NCBI GenBank assembly: GCA_905116865.2
Contig: CAJHNH020002524.1
Location: forward strand, 261,001-325,000
Length of the DNA: 64,000 bases
DNA from: Candidula unifasciata
Lineage: Eukaryota > Mollusca > Gastropoda > Stylommatophora > Geomitridae
Direction of reading: 5' to 3'
Below are positions 32,276 to 43,924 of this stretch, piece after piece. Every line of letters starts with the position of its first letter. The stretch's first letter is position 1. The position numbers were made by a program, and so were the translations under genes. The notes beneath the pieces were generated by a model. The model was given only the letters and a program-made list of their open reading frames with translations, did not search any database and was not told the DNA's origin.

Positions 32276-32786
32276 TCCAAACTAAAACAAAACAAAAAAA
32301 TAGATTTCACCCCATGAAGATCTTTATCCCCTAAAGAAGGTTCTCTCTAACCAACATCATAAGCCCCCTTTTCTTCCCACACTCAGTGTAAGGACAATTT
32401 ATGAACAGATGTCACTCCTATGGATTTACCATAACCGATTTACCTTCCTGGCTTTTTTATTTACAGCAACAGGACAGGCGATTCTGAACCAAAAACAAGA
32501 CGTTTCTATTACCATAATCATAACTTTACATTTGGCCCTGGATGTCAGGCAGTTACTCGTTTTCCCCTGAGACATCTAACCCCGCCTGTAGTAAACTGTG
32601 GTGACCTCTTTCAATGTCCCTGCTTTTTAGTGTGTGGTACTTGTCCGCCGCACTTTATGTGAGTTCTACCCTTATGTTTTTGTGTTAGTGCAGACCTAGT
32701 ACCGAGTCCTTGCCGATGCAAGCTTTTAGTGTTGACTGCGCATTCCATTATTCTCAGTGAACATGTTTTAGTTATTTGATTTTGTC

Positions 32787-32842
<56 letters not shown>

Positions 32843-33249
32843 ACACAGACAGACACACACACTGTCATGTGCTAGTTCCGCCTATGGCACGAGAAGGTAT
32901 GTTGATGTTGATCGCTCGTGTCTGTACGAGGTGACACACACACAAACACACAAATTCATTCACATATACTATATATAATATATATGTATACTTTCTGCTT
33001 ATGACCTGTGTGAACACCATCCACACATAAGACGACCAAAATACAAAATAAATACGAAAAAAACTATACTGTTAGGTTAAAATAAGAAGATCTAAGAACT
33101 GATGCCTGAAGCGCAGCGAGTCCAGGAATCAAAGTCTGTTTAACTGTGTCACGTAAAGCAGACTGCAAGGGCAGTTTGACTGAGAACAGCCATGCAAAAT
33201 ACAATTTAGACTCTTTTCAGTTCGACTACCAGACATATGTTTGATGCAC
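32276..33249. other. Unassigned sequence with (CA)n
   Basis: A CA dinucleotide tract lies at 32791-32870 and another short one at 32935-32955. Nothing else was recognised. Confidence 0.6.
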
Positions 33250-33254
33250 CAATA

Positions 33255-33540
33255 AAGTAAAGTAAAGTAAAGATCCGTTTACACGCCCTTAGGCGCATCG
33301 GGCATATGGGAAGAGCAGCCATATTTTTACAGACCATCAGCACTCGGTGGGTAATGTGGTCAGCATTACGCCGGCCGTCTTTTCTTTCCCAGGACAGCCC
33401 ATCCTGGTACCCATTTTAGGCTGGGTCGACCTGCGACGTCCCATACCACGATAAAAATCCACGCAGCCTGCAGTGGGTTTCGATCGCGGGACATCGGATT
33501 ACGAGTCAGACTCGCAACGCCTTAGCCACGGACGCCGCTG
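33255..33540 (-). mobile_element. SINE-A copy (A1), full length, minus strand
   Basis: The tail (AAAGT)n at 33256-33272 is followed by the full body and the reversed tRNA-like head GATCGCGGGAC...GACTCGCAACGCCTTAGCC ACGGACGCCGC. It is a good reference copy for the family. Confidence 0.92.
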
Positions 33541-33604
33541 ATGCACCAAGAGCGTAAATAAAGTATTTTACTTCTGTTGTGTTTTGGAAAATGTATACTA
33601 GCGC

Positions 33605-33690
33605 GGACTATTACAGAAGAGGTGTATCGGGCCGAACAGTTAAGAAAGTAGGCCTCTTGTGCTGGTGATCCGGTTTCGAATTTTCAGTGA
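33605..33690 (+). mobile_element. tRNA-like SINE head
   Basis: GGTGTATCGGGCCGAACAGT, AAGTAGGCCTCTTGTGCTGG and a B-box-like CCGGTTTCGAATT. The right side runs into unrelated DNA. Confidence 0.4.
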
Positions 33691-33949
33691 GGCTGGGGAT
33701 TTTTTGTTTTGTTTTCGGGGGACAACAATTAAATTTTGACCTGAACAGTGAGTGGCAACAACACTAGCTATGCGGCTCTAAATCCTCAGGTTCAAACAAC
33801 CCCCCCCCCCCCCCCAAACCACCCCCGGCCTATAAGGCCGATGTTGTAAATACAGAGCGTAATGATAGTAACAAGTAAAAAGATTATTTTAGAAGTAGGC
33901 TCAGATCCGCACAATGTGGCTCCAGGCGTAAAAATAAAACTTCTCCAAA

Positions 33950-34525
33950 CGTGGCCCACCAAAACAGGTGCAACGGTTTCACGGCCCACCAAAACAGGTG
34001 CAACGGTTTTTCGGCCCACCAAAATAGGTGCAACGGTTTCACATCCCACCCAAACAGGTATAACGGTTTTACGGCCTATAAAAACAGGGGCAACAGTTTT
34101 ACGGCCCACCAAAACAGATGCAAAGGTTTTACGGCCCATGAAAACAGGGGCAACAGTTTCACGGCCCACCAAAACAGGTGTAACGGTTTTACGGCCCAGA
34201 AAAACAGGGGTAACTGTTTAACGGCCCACCAAAACAGGTAACGGTTTTACGGCCCATAAAAACAATGGCAACAGTTTCACGGCCCACCAAAACAGGTAAC
34301 GGTTTTACGGCCCATAAAAACAGGGGCAACAGTTTCACGGCCCACCAAAACAGGTAACGGTTTTACGGCCCATAAAAACAGGGGCAACAGTTTCACGGCC
34401 CACCAAAACTGGTGCAACGGTTTTACGGCCCATAAAAACAGGTATAACAGTTTCACGGCCCACCAAAACAGGTAACGGTTTTACGGCCCATAAAAACAGG
34501 GGTAACAGTTTCACAGCCCACCCGA
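33950..34525 (+). repeat. 30-bp minisatellite evolving into a 57-bp dimer
   Basis: The basic unit is ACGGCCCACCAAAACAGGTG plus CAACGGTTTC. From about 34215 on, a 27-bp variant lacking GTGC spacing (CAGGTAACGG) alternates with the 30-bp CCCATAAAAACAGGGGCAAC variant, giving a 57-bp higher-order period. The 10-residue repeat frames are artefacts. Confidence 0.93.
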
Positions 34526-34599
34526 CAGCAAATCAAAGACAGAAATACAAACAAGTGTAGATAGCGGTATCTTAGTTTTATCTGATGTTATATAATTGC

Positions 34600-34832
34600 G
34601 TCGGCTCTGTGGCTTAGTCGATGCAAACGCTTCGTAATGCCGGGATGCCGGGTTCGTTCTCAGCTGCGGGCCATGCGCCTTGCGTTGGTTTCGACAGTGG
34701 TATCAAGAACGCCTCCCATCCAGAAAGCAATGGCAAACAACTGGAAGTAAATTTGTCTAGAAAAACCACACAACAGCCAGGGGCTGTTGGTGTTGGTTCT
34801 GCAACGTCTTGTAAAGGATACGCAATTAACCT
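34600..34832 (+). mobile_element. SINE-D, full copy, plus strand
   Basis: The tRNA-like head has GGCTCTGTGGCTTAGTCGAT (A-box-like) and GCCGGGTTCGTTCTC (B-box-like). The body includes GGTTTCGACAGTGGTATCAA, GAAAAACCACACAACAGCC and GTAAAGGATACGCAA. It lies just upstream of the Tigger element, and a reversed copy is at 60885-61155. Confidence 0.85.
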
Positions 34833-35074
34833 ATATACAGTAGACCCTCGCTTAATAAGCATGTCTCATAACGAGTAATTCGCATAACGAGCAAAACAAA
34901 CTGTAAAAAAAAAAATGACTTGCTTAACGAGCGACATTTCGCATAACGAGTGGCGAGGAGAGGGGAAGTCCCTAATTGTGCGCAAGTTACATCAGTCTGT
35001 TTAGCACTCGTTCCAGCAGCATCGTAGTCTCGCTTGTGATCACACGTTTTCTCAAATTAGTGTTATATTGTGAT

Positions 35075-35548
35075 TTATGTACATCAATCCTCCAGACCTA
35101 CAAGATGACCTCTATGAAGAATTTATGTTCATCAAGATCCATGATCTGCCTCCCAACACCACTCCTTTACTCCAGCCTATGGACCAGCAACTTATTTCTA
35201 ACTTCAAGAAGCTCTACACTAAAGCACTCTTGAAGCATTGTTTTTAAGTGACTGAAGGGACCAACCTCACTCTCAAAGAGTTTTGGAAAAATTACTTCCA
35301 CATCGTAGCCTGCATCAAGATGATCGACAAGGCGGGGGAAGGGGTTACCAAGAAAACCCTAACTTCTGCTTGGGGGAAGCTTTGGCCGAAGAGCTTTGTC
35401 GATTTGTAACTTTGAGGGGTTCGAGACAGTACATGTGGAACATGTAGTCAGCGAGATTGTGTCTTTGGCCACTATCATGGGATTGTAGGTGGATAACAGT
35501 GACATCGAAGAGCTTGTGGAAAAACACACCCAACCCACTTAAAAACAA
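35075..35548 (+). pseudogene. Tigger transposase remnant, part 1 (end of DDE domain)
   Basis: The frame gives LPPNTTPLLQPMDQQLISNF, KKLYTKALLKHCF then a stop, LKEFWKNY, AWGKLWPKSFVD and VVSEIVSLA. These match the end of the DDE domain of Tigger/jerky-like transposases (LPPNTTPLLQPMDQGVI..., EFW...W). It breaks off where the SINE begins at about 35549. Confidence 0.85.
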
Positions 35549-36073
35549 TGCTTCTTCTTCTTCTTTTTCTTCTTCTTCTTCTTCTTCTTCTTCTTCTTCT
35601 TCTTCTTCTTCTTCTTCTTCTTCTTCTTCTTCTTCTTCTTCTTCTTCCTCTTCTCCTTCTTCTTAGCGTTCGCTGGCTGTAAACTCCTGTGGAAAGTTCA
35701 GGTTGTTCGTCCTTTTCTGGTCATTAGTCTTATTTGCAGACTGTTGTTTTGTCGCCTTTCGGTCAAATGCACTCCGACTTCGAAAGAAGTAACCCTCATT
35801 ATGAGTTGGGGCGGTGGGAGGGGGAGGGGTTTCTTCCATTCCCATTCCCCAAAATTGCCTCCCATCCACACGGGGATTTGAGAAACACGGAGGCTAGCTT
35901 AGTTTGACATTTTTAGGGTGTAAACTCTAGCCTCTCGACAACGAAGGTTGACGTAGTAAAAGCAGTGCTAACTATGGCGGGGTGGGGGTGGTGGGGGGGG
36001 GGGAGAAAGGGATACGTGGCAATGCCGTAGTCTCTTTCAAAGTGCAACTCTCGTACCACTGTTTGAAAGTCTT
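35549..36073 (-). mobile_element. SINE-C long copy with (TTC)n, minus strand, inside Tigger
   Basis: The (TTC)n at 35550-35663 is the reversed GAA tail. The body 35664-36073 is a reverse-complement match of 38123-38520, about 95% identical by eye. It splits the transposase frame, and both flanks still read as Tigger. Confidence 0.88.
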
Positions 36074-36320
36074 GGAGGAAAGTTTGTCAGAGCAGGAAGA
36101 GGTAACAGAAAAGCAACAATCTTCTAGCGAAATAAGAGAAATGCTGAAAGCATGGCAAAATATTGCATCTTACATTGAGAAGCATCACGCTAATAAGGAA
36201 GTGGCTATGCGCGTTGCAAATTTATTTAATGATAATGCTGTGTCGCATTTTCGCCAAATTTTGAAGCGTCGGCAAAAACAAATGTCTCTTGACATCTTTG
36301 TAGTAAAAAAAAAAAAAAAT
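36060..36320 (+). pseudogene. Tigger transposase remnant, part 2 (C-terminus)
   Basis: LEESLSEQEEV, REMLKAWQNIASYIEKHH, VANLFNDNAVSHFRQILKRR and QKQMSLDIF are the extreme C-terminus of Tigger-type transposases. The frame is still open for about 85 codons up to a poly-A at 36306. Coding drift is modest. Confidence 0.88.
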
Positions 36321-36626
36321 AATTAGCTATGTATCATAATTATTACGATCTTTTTTTTTCTTCTGCAAATCGATTTCGCATTCCATGTGGGTTCGTTCCG
36401 CGTTTGAAGAAAAGATGAAAATGATTCACTTTCCTTTACAATATGTACATAATGTTATTTGAAAAAACGTTATACATAGCATTTTGTAAGTATTTTTTTT
36501 TCCACATGGAACGCTTTATCGTATTTTACATTATTTTATATGAGAAAATATGTTTCGCATAACGAGTGTTTCGCTTAACGAGTATGATTCTGGAACGAAT
36601 TATGCTCGTTAAGCGAGGTTCCACTG

Positions 36627-37660
36627 TAATTGCAAGTTTTAGATGATAAGATATCGTTTGATTTTCATCTCTGAGGAGTTGATCCTACAGACTACACTGA
36701 TGGAAGACAAAAACTACCAATCATACCCCGTTTAATGATTATAAAGATATTGTCTAAGGCTCATGTAGACTTTTTTGGGCCCACCCGTAAAAGAACACGG
36801 GTGTAAACGATCTCGTTTCCAGAGTATCATATATATATATATATATGAACATATGTGTAGCACACACACACACACAGATACACACACAACAGACGAACAC
36901 ATAGCAACTATCCTGAAATGTGCCCAAGTCCGTTAAGTATCCTAAAAGAAAGACATATATGAAACTCTTCGGGCTAAATGCTCTTCGTGCAAACAGTTTT
37001 GTCCGAATAACGGAGGTTGCAAGGTTTAGGGTCCAATTTCTGGTTGGGATATTGCTGCTGTGAATGACTGTGTCAACTCATTCGGACCGGATTTCTGTGT
37101 GATGAGTCTAGTAAATTTGGTGAAGGTCTATGTCTGGTAGACTCTCTTTTTGCCTTAAGGACAGAAAGTGAGGTTAGCGTGTCTCATAGGTCCACGAAGA
37201 GGCACTAAGCTAGCCTGTCCCAAAAAGAGCAATACGAGGAACTGCTGGAAATGAGTGGAAAATTTGGATCATGAAGTGCCGTGCCAATAAGCGTTGACTA
37301 TTATATTTAGACATCTCACGCGATAGACATAAAAAAGGATCAGATCAATGTTCTTGCCTCGCCACATCCATATGTCTATGCCATCTCGGTATTTGTCGTG
37401 TTACCTTCCCCTTGCTCTTTTGTCAAAAATCATGACAGTTGTAACCACGTGTTTTAAGTCATAACATTCATTCTCCTAACATGTCCCAAAACTCCTGACA
37501 GTCTGTGTTTAACTTAACACAGTTTACGGTTTTCTTGTGTCTACAGGAGCCTACATCACAGAATACATAACTATTTTGCCCTAATGTTACTGATGGCGGT
37601 CACAGTTTATTAGGGAGCAAAGAGACAATCTGGCAATTTGACGAGCGTGGCCACAACTGC
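36627..37660. other. Unassigned intronic sequence
   Basis: Small TA and CA microsatellites at 36828-36880. No gene was recognised. Confidence 0.5.
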
Positions 37661-37882
37661 CCCACACTGCTATGCGAGAAACATATAAAAGACACAAAGC
37701 AAGCGGACAACCAGGCAGAGGATGGAAGGATGGCACCAAAAACAGACTTAGAGAAATGAACACCAACTGGAAAGAGCACACAGAGCCGCCTACCCCCCCC
37801 CCCCCCCGCATCCCCCCTCCACCACCACCACCCCTAGACATCGATGAACTAACGGAGGAAGAAGAAGAAAAAGAAGAATATA
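37660..37882 (+). mobile_element. LINE 3' end with C-run and GAA tail
   Basis: KRHKASGQPGRGWKDGTKN then RLREMNTNWKE parallels SGRPQKTWSDGIKNSLTEMN in the LINE at 54890-54990. It ends AGGAAGAAGAAGAAAAAGAAG, so the two copies share the GAA tail type. Confidence 0.7.
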
Positions 37883-37910
37883 CTGTAGTTACTATGTTAC
37901 AATTTCATTT

Positions 37911-37936
37911 TTTTTTTGGGGGGGGGGGGGGGGGGG
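37911..37936. repeat. T-run then G-run
   Basis: TTTTTTTTT followed by about 18 G. The run may be error-prone in assembly. Confidence 0.85.
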
Positions 37937-38049
37937 TTATTTGTTCTATCTATTCTTTTTTTTTATAGACGAAAAGTCTAACGCTAAAGCGACCATTTTA
38001 ATTTAATATTTTATCGTGCACTTTTGATTCAAAGGCTAGTGAAATTGTT

Positions 38050-38110
38050 ACACAATGCACTCCTCGACGTTTACCGGGGTTCGATTCCTATGATGGGCGG
38101 CTAAAGAAAA
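38050..38110 (+). mobile_element. tRNA-like scrap (B box)
   Basis: ACCGGGGTTCGATTCCTATG resembles a B box with its T-arm. No A box was found at the right distance. Confidence 0.35.
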
Positions 38111-38122
38111 TACGGTTCTCAA

Positions 38123-38965
38123 GACATTCAAACAGTGGTACGAGAGTTGCACTTTGGAAGAGACTACGGCATTGCCACGTATCCCTTTCTCTCCCCCCCC
38201 CACCCCGCCATAGTTAGCACTGCTTTCACTACGTCAACCTTCGTTGTCGAGAGGCTAGAGTTTACACCCCTAAAATGTCAAACTAAGCTAGCCTCCGTGT
38301 TTCTCAAATCCCCGTGTGGATGGGAGGCAATTTTGGGGAATGGGAATGGAAGAAACCCCTCCCCCTCCCACCGCCCCAACTCATAATGAGGGTTACTTCT
38401 TTCGAAGTTGGAGTGCATTTGACCGAAAGGCGACAAAACAACAGTCTGCAAATAAGACTAATGACCAGAAGTGGACGAACAATCTGAACTTTCCACAGAA
38501 GTTTACAGCCAGCGAACGCTAAGAAGAAGGAGAAGAGGAAGAAGAAGAAGAAGAAGAAGAAGAAGAAGAAGAAGAAGAAGAAGAAGAAGAAGAAGAAGAA
38601 GAAGAAGAAGAAGAAGAAGAAGAAGAAGAAGAAGAAGAAGAAGAAGAAGAAGAAGAAGAAGAAGAAGAAGAAGAAGAAGAAGAAGAAGAAGAAGAAGAAG
38701 AAGAAGAAGAAGAAATAGAAGAAGAAGAAGACGAAGAAGAGAAGAAGAAGAAGAAGAAGAAGAAGAAGAAGAAGAAGAAGAAGAAGAAGAAGAAGAAGAA
38801 GAAGAAGAAGAAGAAGAAGAAGAAGAAGAAGAAGAAGAAGAAGAAGAAGAAGAAGAAGAAGAAGAAGAAGAAGAAGAAAAAGATAAAGAAGAAGAAGAAG
38901 AAGAAGAAGAAGAAGAAGAAGAAGAAGAAGAAGAAGAAGAAGAAGAAGAAGAAGAAAAGGAAGAA
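38123..38965 (+). mobile_element. SINE-C long copy with giant (GAA)n tail, plus strand
   Basis: The body 38123-38520 is followed without a gap by about 445 bp of GAA repeat (38521-38965), with rare AAATAG, GACGAAGAG and AAAGATAAAG interruptions. The junction CAGCGAACGCTAAGAAGAAG shows the tract grew from the element's tail. The Arg and Glu homopolymer frames are artefacts. Confidence 0.92.
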
Positions 38966-39597
38966 GACGACGATGAAGTCTTTTTTAATTGCTGACTAAA
39001 AAAAAAAAAAAACATGTCCATATTTAGACACACACAGATGCTAAAAGTTCAAGGTCACTTCTTGGCCGGCATCGATCCACGTTACACCATTAACGCTAGT
39101 GGCATCTATCATTACTGTTTACTGCAGGGATGTGCCTGACAGCAGAATATCAGATTGCATCATCTCGGTATTCCATAACATTCTCATAGCCATTGATCCC
39201 AGCGGCTAGCTTCTTGTAATATGCGCGAAGGACTTCGCTGTTCGCTGTTCCTTCGATACCTCTTGTGGCAATGGCAGTCTTTGGGGCTGAGTGTGTTCGC
39301 CGGATGCCCGGCGCTCTGAAGGGAAGGATTCCTTTTGCTGACTGTGTGGTTTAGTTAACGATCGGGTTCATTTCTGTTTAGTCACCACATCAAGTGAAAT
39401 TTAGGGAAATCCCATAGTATAGAGGGTTAGGGTTAGGGTTAGTAGTAGTCCGTATTCATTAAACACTAGCCCCAACTCTCACCCCCTTTAAACATTAGAA
39501 TTTCCCTAAAATCTTGAGGGATGTTATGACTTCACAGAAAAGAACCAACGATCGAGACTATACCTCTTACGCTAACAAAAAAAGTTTCACAAAGTCG
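38966..39597. other. Unassigned sequence with three TTAGGG units
   Basis: GGGTTAGGGTTAGGGTTAG at 39425-39443 is a short telomere-like run inside otherwise unassigned sequence. Confidence 0.6.
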
Positions 39598-39775
39598 ACA
39601 GGGTCACCCATTGGATGGCCGTTAGACGACTTAGTCGCCGGTCGGGAAAGTATTTCGGTCTGTCTCCTTTTCAGGGCTCGTGGTGGCGGCCAATGCTTAG
39701 CCATTTCATACGGCGCAAATAATAAGGTCGCAATTATAACTAAAAGCTATCCCTTCGGGGGTGATGGTTAAACAT
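39598..39775 (+). repeat. Dispersed repeat, second copy of 1690-1900
   Basis: CGGTCTGTCTCCTTTTCAGG, GCGGCCAATGCTTAGCC, CGGCGCAAATAAT and CCCTTCGGGGGTGATGGTT correspond to the copy near the PDE1 exon. Confidence 0.55.
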
Positions 39776-40585
39776 GGCAATGTTTTTATTTCTCCCGAAA
39801 AGCAAGCGGCAGCAGAAGCAGAAGGTTTGTCATTAGGCACACACACACACAAAAGACTAATGAAATATTGTGAGCTATTTACTTTCAAAAGGATACTTTA
39901 CGCAGCAGTAATAAATAGTTGGGGAGGCCTGATTTATTTAGTATGTCCTGTCCAAAAATAATTTAAAAATAGCACACGATGCTCTTGATAAAACTCAGGG
40001 GATAGATTCATTTACACACTTAACGAGTTAAAGTTATTTCTGGGGATCGTCGTTGGAGCTACATGGTTCCAGCTTTATGTGACGCTCCCAGCCGACCCCC
40101 TGGCAGTTCTGTGGAGACTGACTGGCGCAATAATGTCCATTCTTTCAACTTTAAACTCAGACTTGAGACTGTAGCAATATGAAAATATAACAGCCTGCAT
40201 ACTGTCGAAATAATTGATTACAAAATCTGCCTTCTTCTTCCCCTTCACCAACCGTAAACTGCAGCGGGAATTGCCTATGCCTATTCGTCGACTTTTGGAA
40301 GTAAGTCTTGTTTCAAAACCTTAGTATTGCGTGTACATCCGTTTTACAGATATAACCGATTTGGCAGGGCGTGGGTCCATTTTTGTCACACCTCCCCCCC
40401 CCCCCACCAACCTGCCCACATTGGGGCCCCAGAACCCATACGTGGAGCTTGACAAATGCCCTAGGTTATCCGTGATGGCCCAAGATGTACGTGACTGGTT
40501 GCTAATTCAAGACAACATCATATCACGCTGGGCAAACCCATTGGATTTCAACAACAGTAATAGACCAATTACATGCCCAAAGCTA
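39776..40585. other. Unassigned intronic sequence
   Basis: A poly-C run lies at 40394-40404. No gene was recognised. Confidence 0.5.
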
Positions 40586-40587
40586 GG

Positions 40588-42130
40588 ATTACACCACAAA
40601 CGTATAATAAACTACAATTACACCACAAACATATCATAAACTACAATTACACCACAAACATATAATAAACTACATTTACACCACAAACATATAATAAACT
40701 ACAATTACATCACAAACATATCATAAACTTCAATTACACCACAAACATATCATAAACTTCAGTTACATCACATACATATCATAAACTTCAATTACATCAC
40801 AAACATATCATAAACTACAATTACACCACAATCATATCATAAACTACAATTACACCACAATCATATCATAAACTACAATTACACCACAAACATATCATAA
40901 ACTACAGTTACATCACATACATATCAAAAACTACGATTACACCACAAACATATCATAAACTACAGAGACACCACAAACATATCATACACTACAATTACAT
41001 CACAAACATATCATACGCTACAATTACATCAGAAAGATATCATAAAGTACAATTTCATCACAAACATATCATAAACTACAATTTCATCACAAACGTATCA
41101 TAAACTACAATCATACCACAAACATATTCTTAACTACAATTACACCACAAACATTTCATAAACTACAATTATATCACAAACATATCGTAAACTACGATTA
41201 CGCCATGGAGTCGTCGGGGCCGAGCGGGACGAAGGTCGTGGGTTCGCTCCTTGGCGGAGCCGGACTTTTATTCAAGAATGACATTGGCTCCCAGGTCGAC
41301 CCAGCCTTGAGTGGGTACCGGGTGCAGTCCCAGGAATGTAGAGGCGGCCGGCGTGATGCTGACAACATCACCCATCTTGTGCCGTTGGTCTATAAAAATA
41401 TAGGTCTAGCCCTATTTGCCATAAGCATAAAGGCGTGAAAAAGGGTCCTTTACTTTTTTTTTAAAACTTTTACCTACGATTACACCATAAACGTGTAATA
41501 AACTACGATTACACCACAAACATATCATAAACTACAGAGACACCACAAACATCTCATAAACTGCAATTACACCACAAACATATCATAAACTACAGAGACA
41601 CCACAAACATATCATAAACTACGATTACACTACAAACATCTTATAAACTACAATGACACCACAAACATCTCATAAACTACAATGACACCACAAACATATC
41701 ATATACGATTACACTACAAACATCTCATAAACTACAATGACACAACAAACATCTCATAAACTACAGAGACACCATAAATATCTCATAAAGTACAATTACA
41801 GCACAAACATATTATAAACTACAGAGACACCACAAACATATCATAAACTACGATTACACCACAAACATATTATAAACTGCAATTACACCACAGACATCTC
41901 ATAAACTACAATGACACCACACACATCTCATAAACTACAATGACGCCACAAACATATCCTAAACTACGATTACACCACAAACATCTCATAAACTACAATG
42001 ACACCACAAACATCTCATAAACTACCATGACACCACAAACATATCCTTCACTACGATTACACTACAAACATATCATAAACTACAATGATACCACAAACAT
42101 AACCTTTACTACGATTACACTACATACACT
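40588..42130 (+). repeat. 29-bp AT-rich minisatellite, about 45 copies, split by a SINE
   Basis: The unit is close to CACCACAAACATATCATAAA plus CTACAATTA. The array runs from 40588 to 41200 and resumes at 41475-42130 after the SINE-A insertion. The two halves have different dominant variants (CATATCATAAAC on the left; CATCTCATAAAC with ACAATGAC or ACAGAGAC on the right). Degenerate copies continue to about 42260. Confidence 0.95.
41201..41470 (+). mobile_element. SINE-A (A2) inserted in the 29-bp satellite
   Basis: The tRNA-like head GTCGGGGCCGAGCGGGACGA and AGGTCGTGGGTTCGCTCCTT (B box) is followed by the full A2 body and a TTTACTTTTTTTT tail. CTACGATTAC stands on both sides, which may be a target-site duplication or just satellite periodicity. 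Confidence 0.9.
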
Positions 42131-42274
42131 TCCTATAATAGGATCAGTTACATAAGACCCCAAACATACATACACACTCACAACTTACATAACAATTACA
42201 TCAAATACACCACCTATATTAGGATCAAACAACATACATATCATATACTGGTATTACACCACACACCCATTCAC

Positions 42275-43730
42275 ACACACACACACACACACATCTTACA
42301 CAAGATTACATCAGTGACACAACACACATATCCTACGCTAGGATAACACACTATCATTTGCAAAGACTGGAACACGTAAAAAAAAAAAAAAAATAAGAAA
42401 ATAAAAACGCAGAGCTTTGTCCTTTGCAAAAATAGCATCGGTTGGAGTTTGAATATGAGCAGACGACAGGATGTGTCAGTTTCATCTGATTTCCGCCATG
42501 AGTGATGGACGTGCAATTTCAGATATGACAAATAGGCGTTTCATTTTACTAAAGACGAATGGACATTTGAATCTGCATAGGACCTTCTGATGCCCGTAAT
42601 GATTTTAGCATTTCCAGAAAGCCAGAGACAATCAAAGTAGTTAGAGACTTTGAATTTAGAAGAGTTTATATCTTGTTAAAGTTGTTGTGGTTAATGGGGA
42701 GAAGGTTCGTAAAGCAGAGGGTTTTTACATTACGTTATGTCTGGACGCATTTAGAAAAAAAGGTGTTGGGGGGGGGGGGGAGAAAAAGAGAGGTACATTT
42801 TCTCAGGCTGTGAAACCCGAAATTAGAGAATAACTGGCGGTTATGATAGACAGATAGACAAAGTGAGTAAGATTATGACTAGAATTCTCGTCTTCAAAGT
42901 GTCAGATACAAATACGTTGCCTTCTTGTCAAAAGTTTCGACCTCAAATGACACAGCCGTGTCTTTATCCAGTGCTGCACATCAAGAAAGTTATGCAAGCA
43001 GACACCATTTAAGGACACGTTAAAGACGGTTAAACATACAAAAGTTGATGAGGGCGCGACATAAACAGATATGTAAGTCACTGTCGTATATCTAAGTTTT
43101 CTTCGCCCCTGCAAGTAGTATACAGGCGGGGAGTTCTACTGACGGCTTCTGGACTGCCGTCTCGGTTCAGGGTGAGTGTTGTGGGCACAAAAGCTGTACA
43201 TACATGGCTTATTTGTGTACAAACTGTTGGTTCCTGGCCTCTCACAACGGAAACCTCGAATATCTCTAGTTGGTTATGTTTCTGGTCATAATCTAAAATG
43301 TTACATGCTAATCGTGAGTTCGGGTCATGAAAGAGAAGGACTTTTTTTTTCCCCTTCAATAAATAAATGACCTTGGCTCCCGGGTCGTCACAATTATAAG
43401 GACAGGTGAAACCACCCAGACTGACTTATTCTTTTTCAAAAGTGTGTTTTAAAACCATATGAAAGTGAATTCATTTCTGCACGTTTAAAATATACTGCTA
43501 AATTAAGCCGCAAATTTTCATTAAGCCACCTTTGTTAGTGATTTAAATATCTTCGTAAATGTTGAGAACTAATTTGGCTATTTTCCGCATAAAATATGAC
43601 ATTTTCAATCAAAATCCATGAAAATGTGTTGATTTTAGCCCCCAAAATTAATTTGCCTTCAATCTTTAACTAATATGTGCCTACACGAAGTATTGTTTCC
43701 AGCAAATTCAATTTGGGGGTTTAACCTGTC
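42275..43730. other. Unassigned intronic sequence
   Basis: Contains (CA)n at 42272-42290, poly-A at 42380-42393 and a G-run at 42768-42780. No gene or known family. Confidence 0.5.
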
Positions 43731-43734
43731 CTTA

Positions 43735-43876
43735 AGTAGATACCAGCTAATCTCCTAGGAAGTAAAGGCGACCGGCATGATCATGAACATACACAGCGAG
43801 TGTCGAGTGAGCTATTAAAATATGAGTTTAGCATCATATGCCCTAGGCAACATTAGGGTTAAAATGGTCCTTTATA
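43735..43876 (+). mobile_element. Degenerate SINE-A copy, plus strand
   Basis: CTAGGAAGTAAAGGCGACCG, GCATGATCATGAACAT, ATATGCCCTA and AATGGTCCTTTAT keep the A2 order with many changes. Confidence 0.5.
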
Positions 43877-43924
43877 ATGCCCACACACAGAAATGAAACT
43901 ATACTTGAGCATCTCTGTATGAAG

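Larger units (their letters stand above)
34838..36626 (+). mobile_element. Tigger/pogo-like DNA transposon with TIRs
   Basis: The left TIR CAGTAGACCCTCGCTTAATA (34838) and right TIR TCGTTAAGCGAGGTTCCACTG (ending 36626) are imperfect inverted copies. Both are flanked by TA, the target of this superfamily. Internal CATAACGAG/TTAACGAG subrepeats occur at both ends. Remnants of the transposase C-terminal half lie between. The DDE N-terminal half is missing, so the copy is non-autonomous, and a SINE-C insertion splits it. Confidence 0.9.

Noticed and set aside
33792..34241. 10-residue-repeat proteins
   Set aside because: They are frames through the 30-bp minisatellite.
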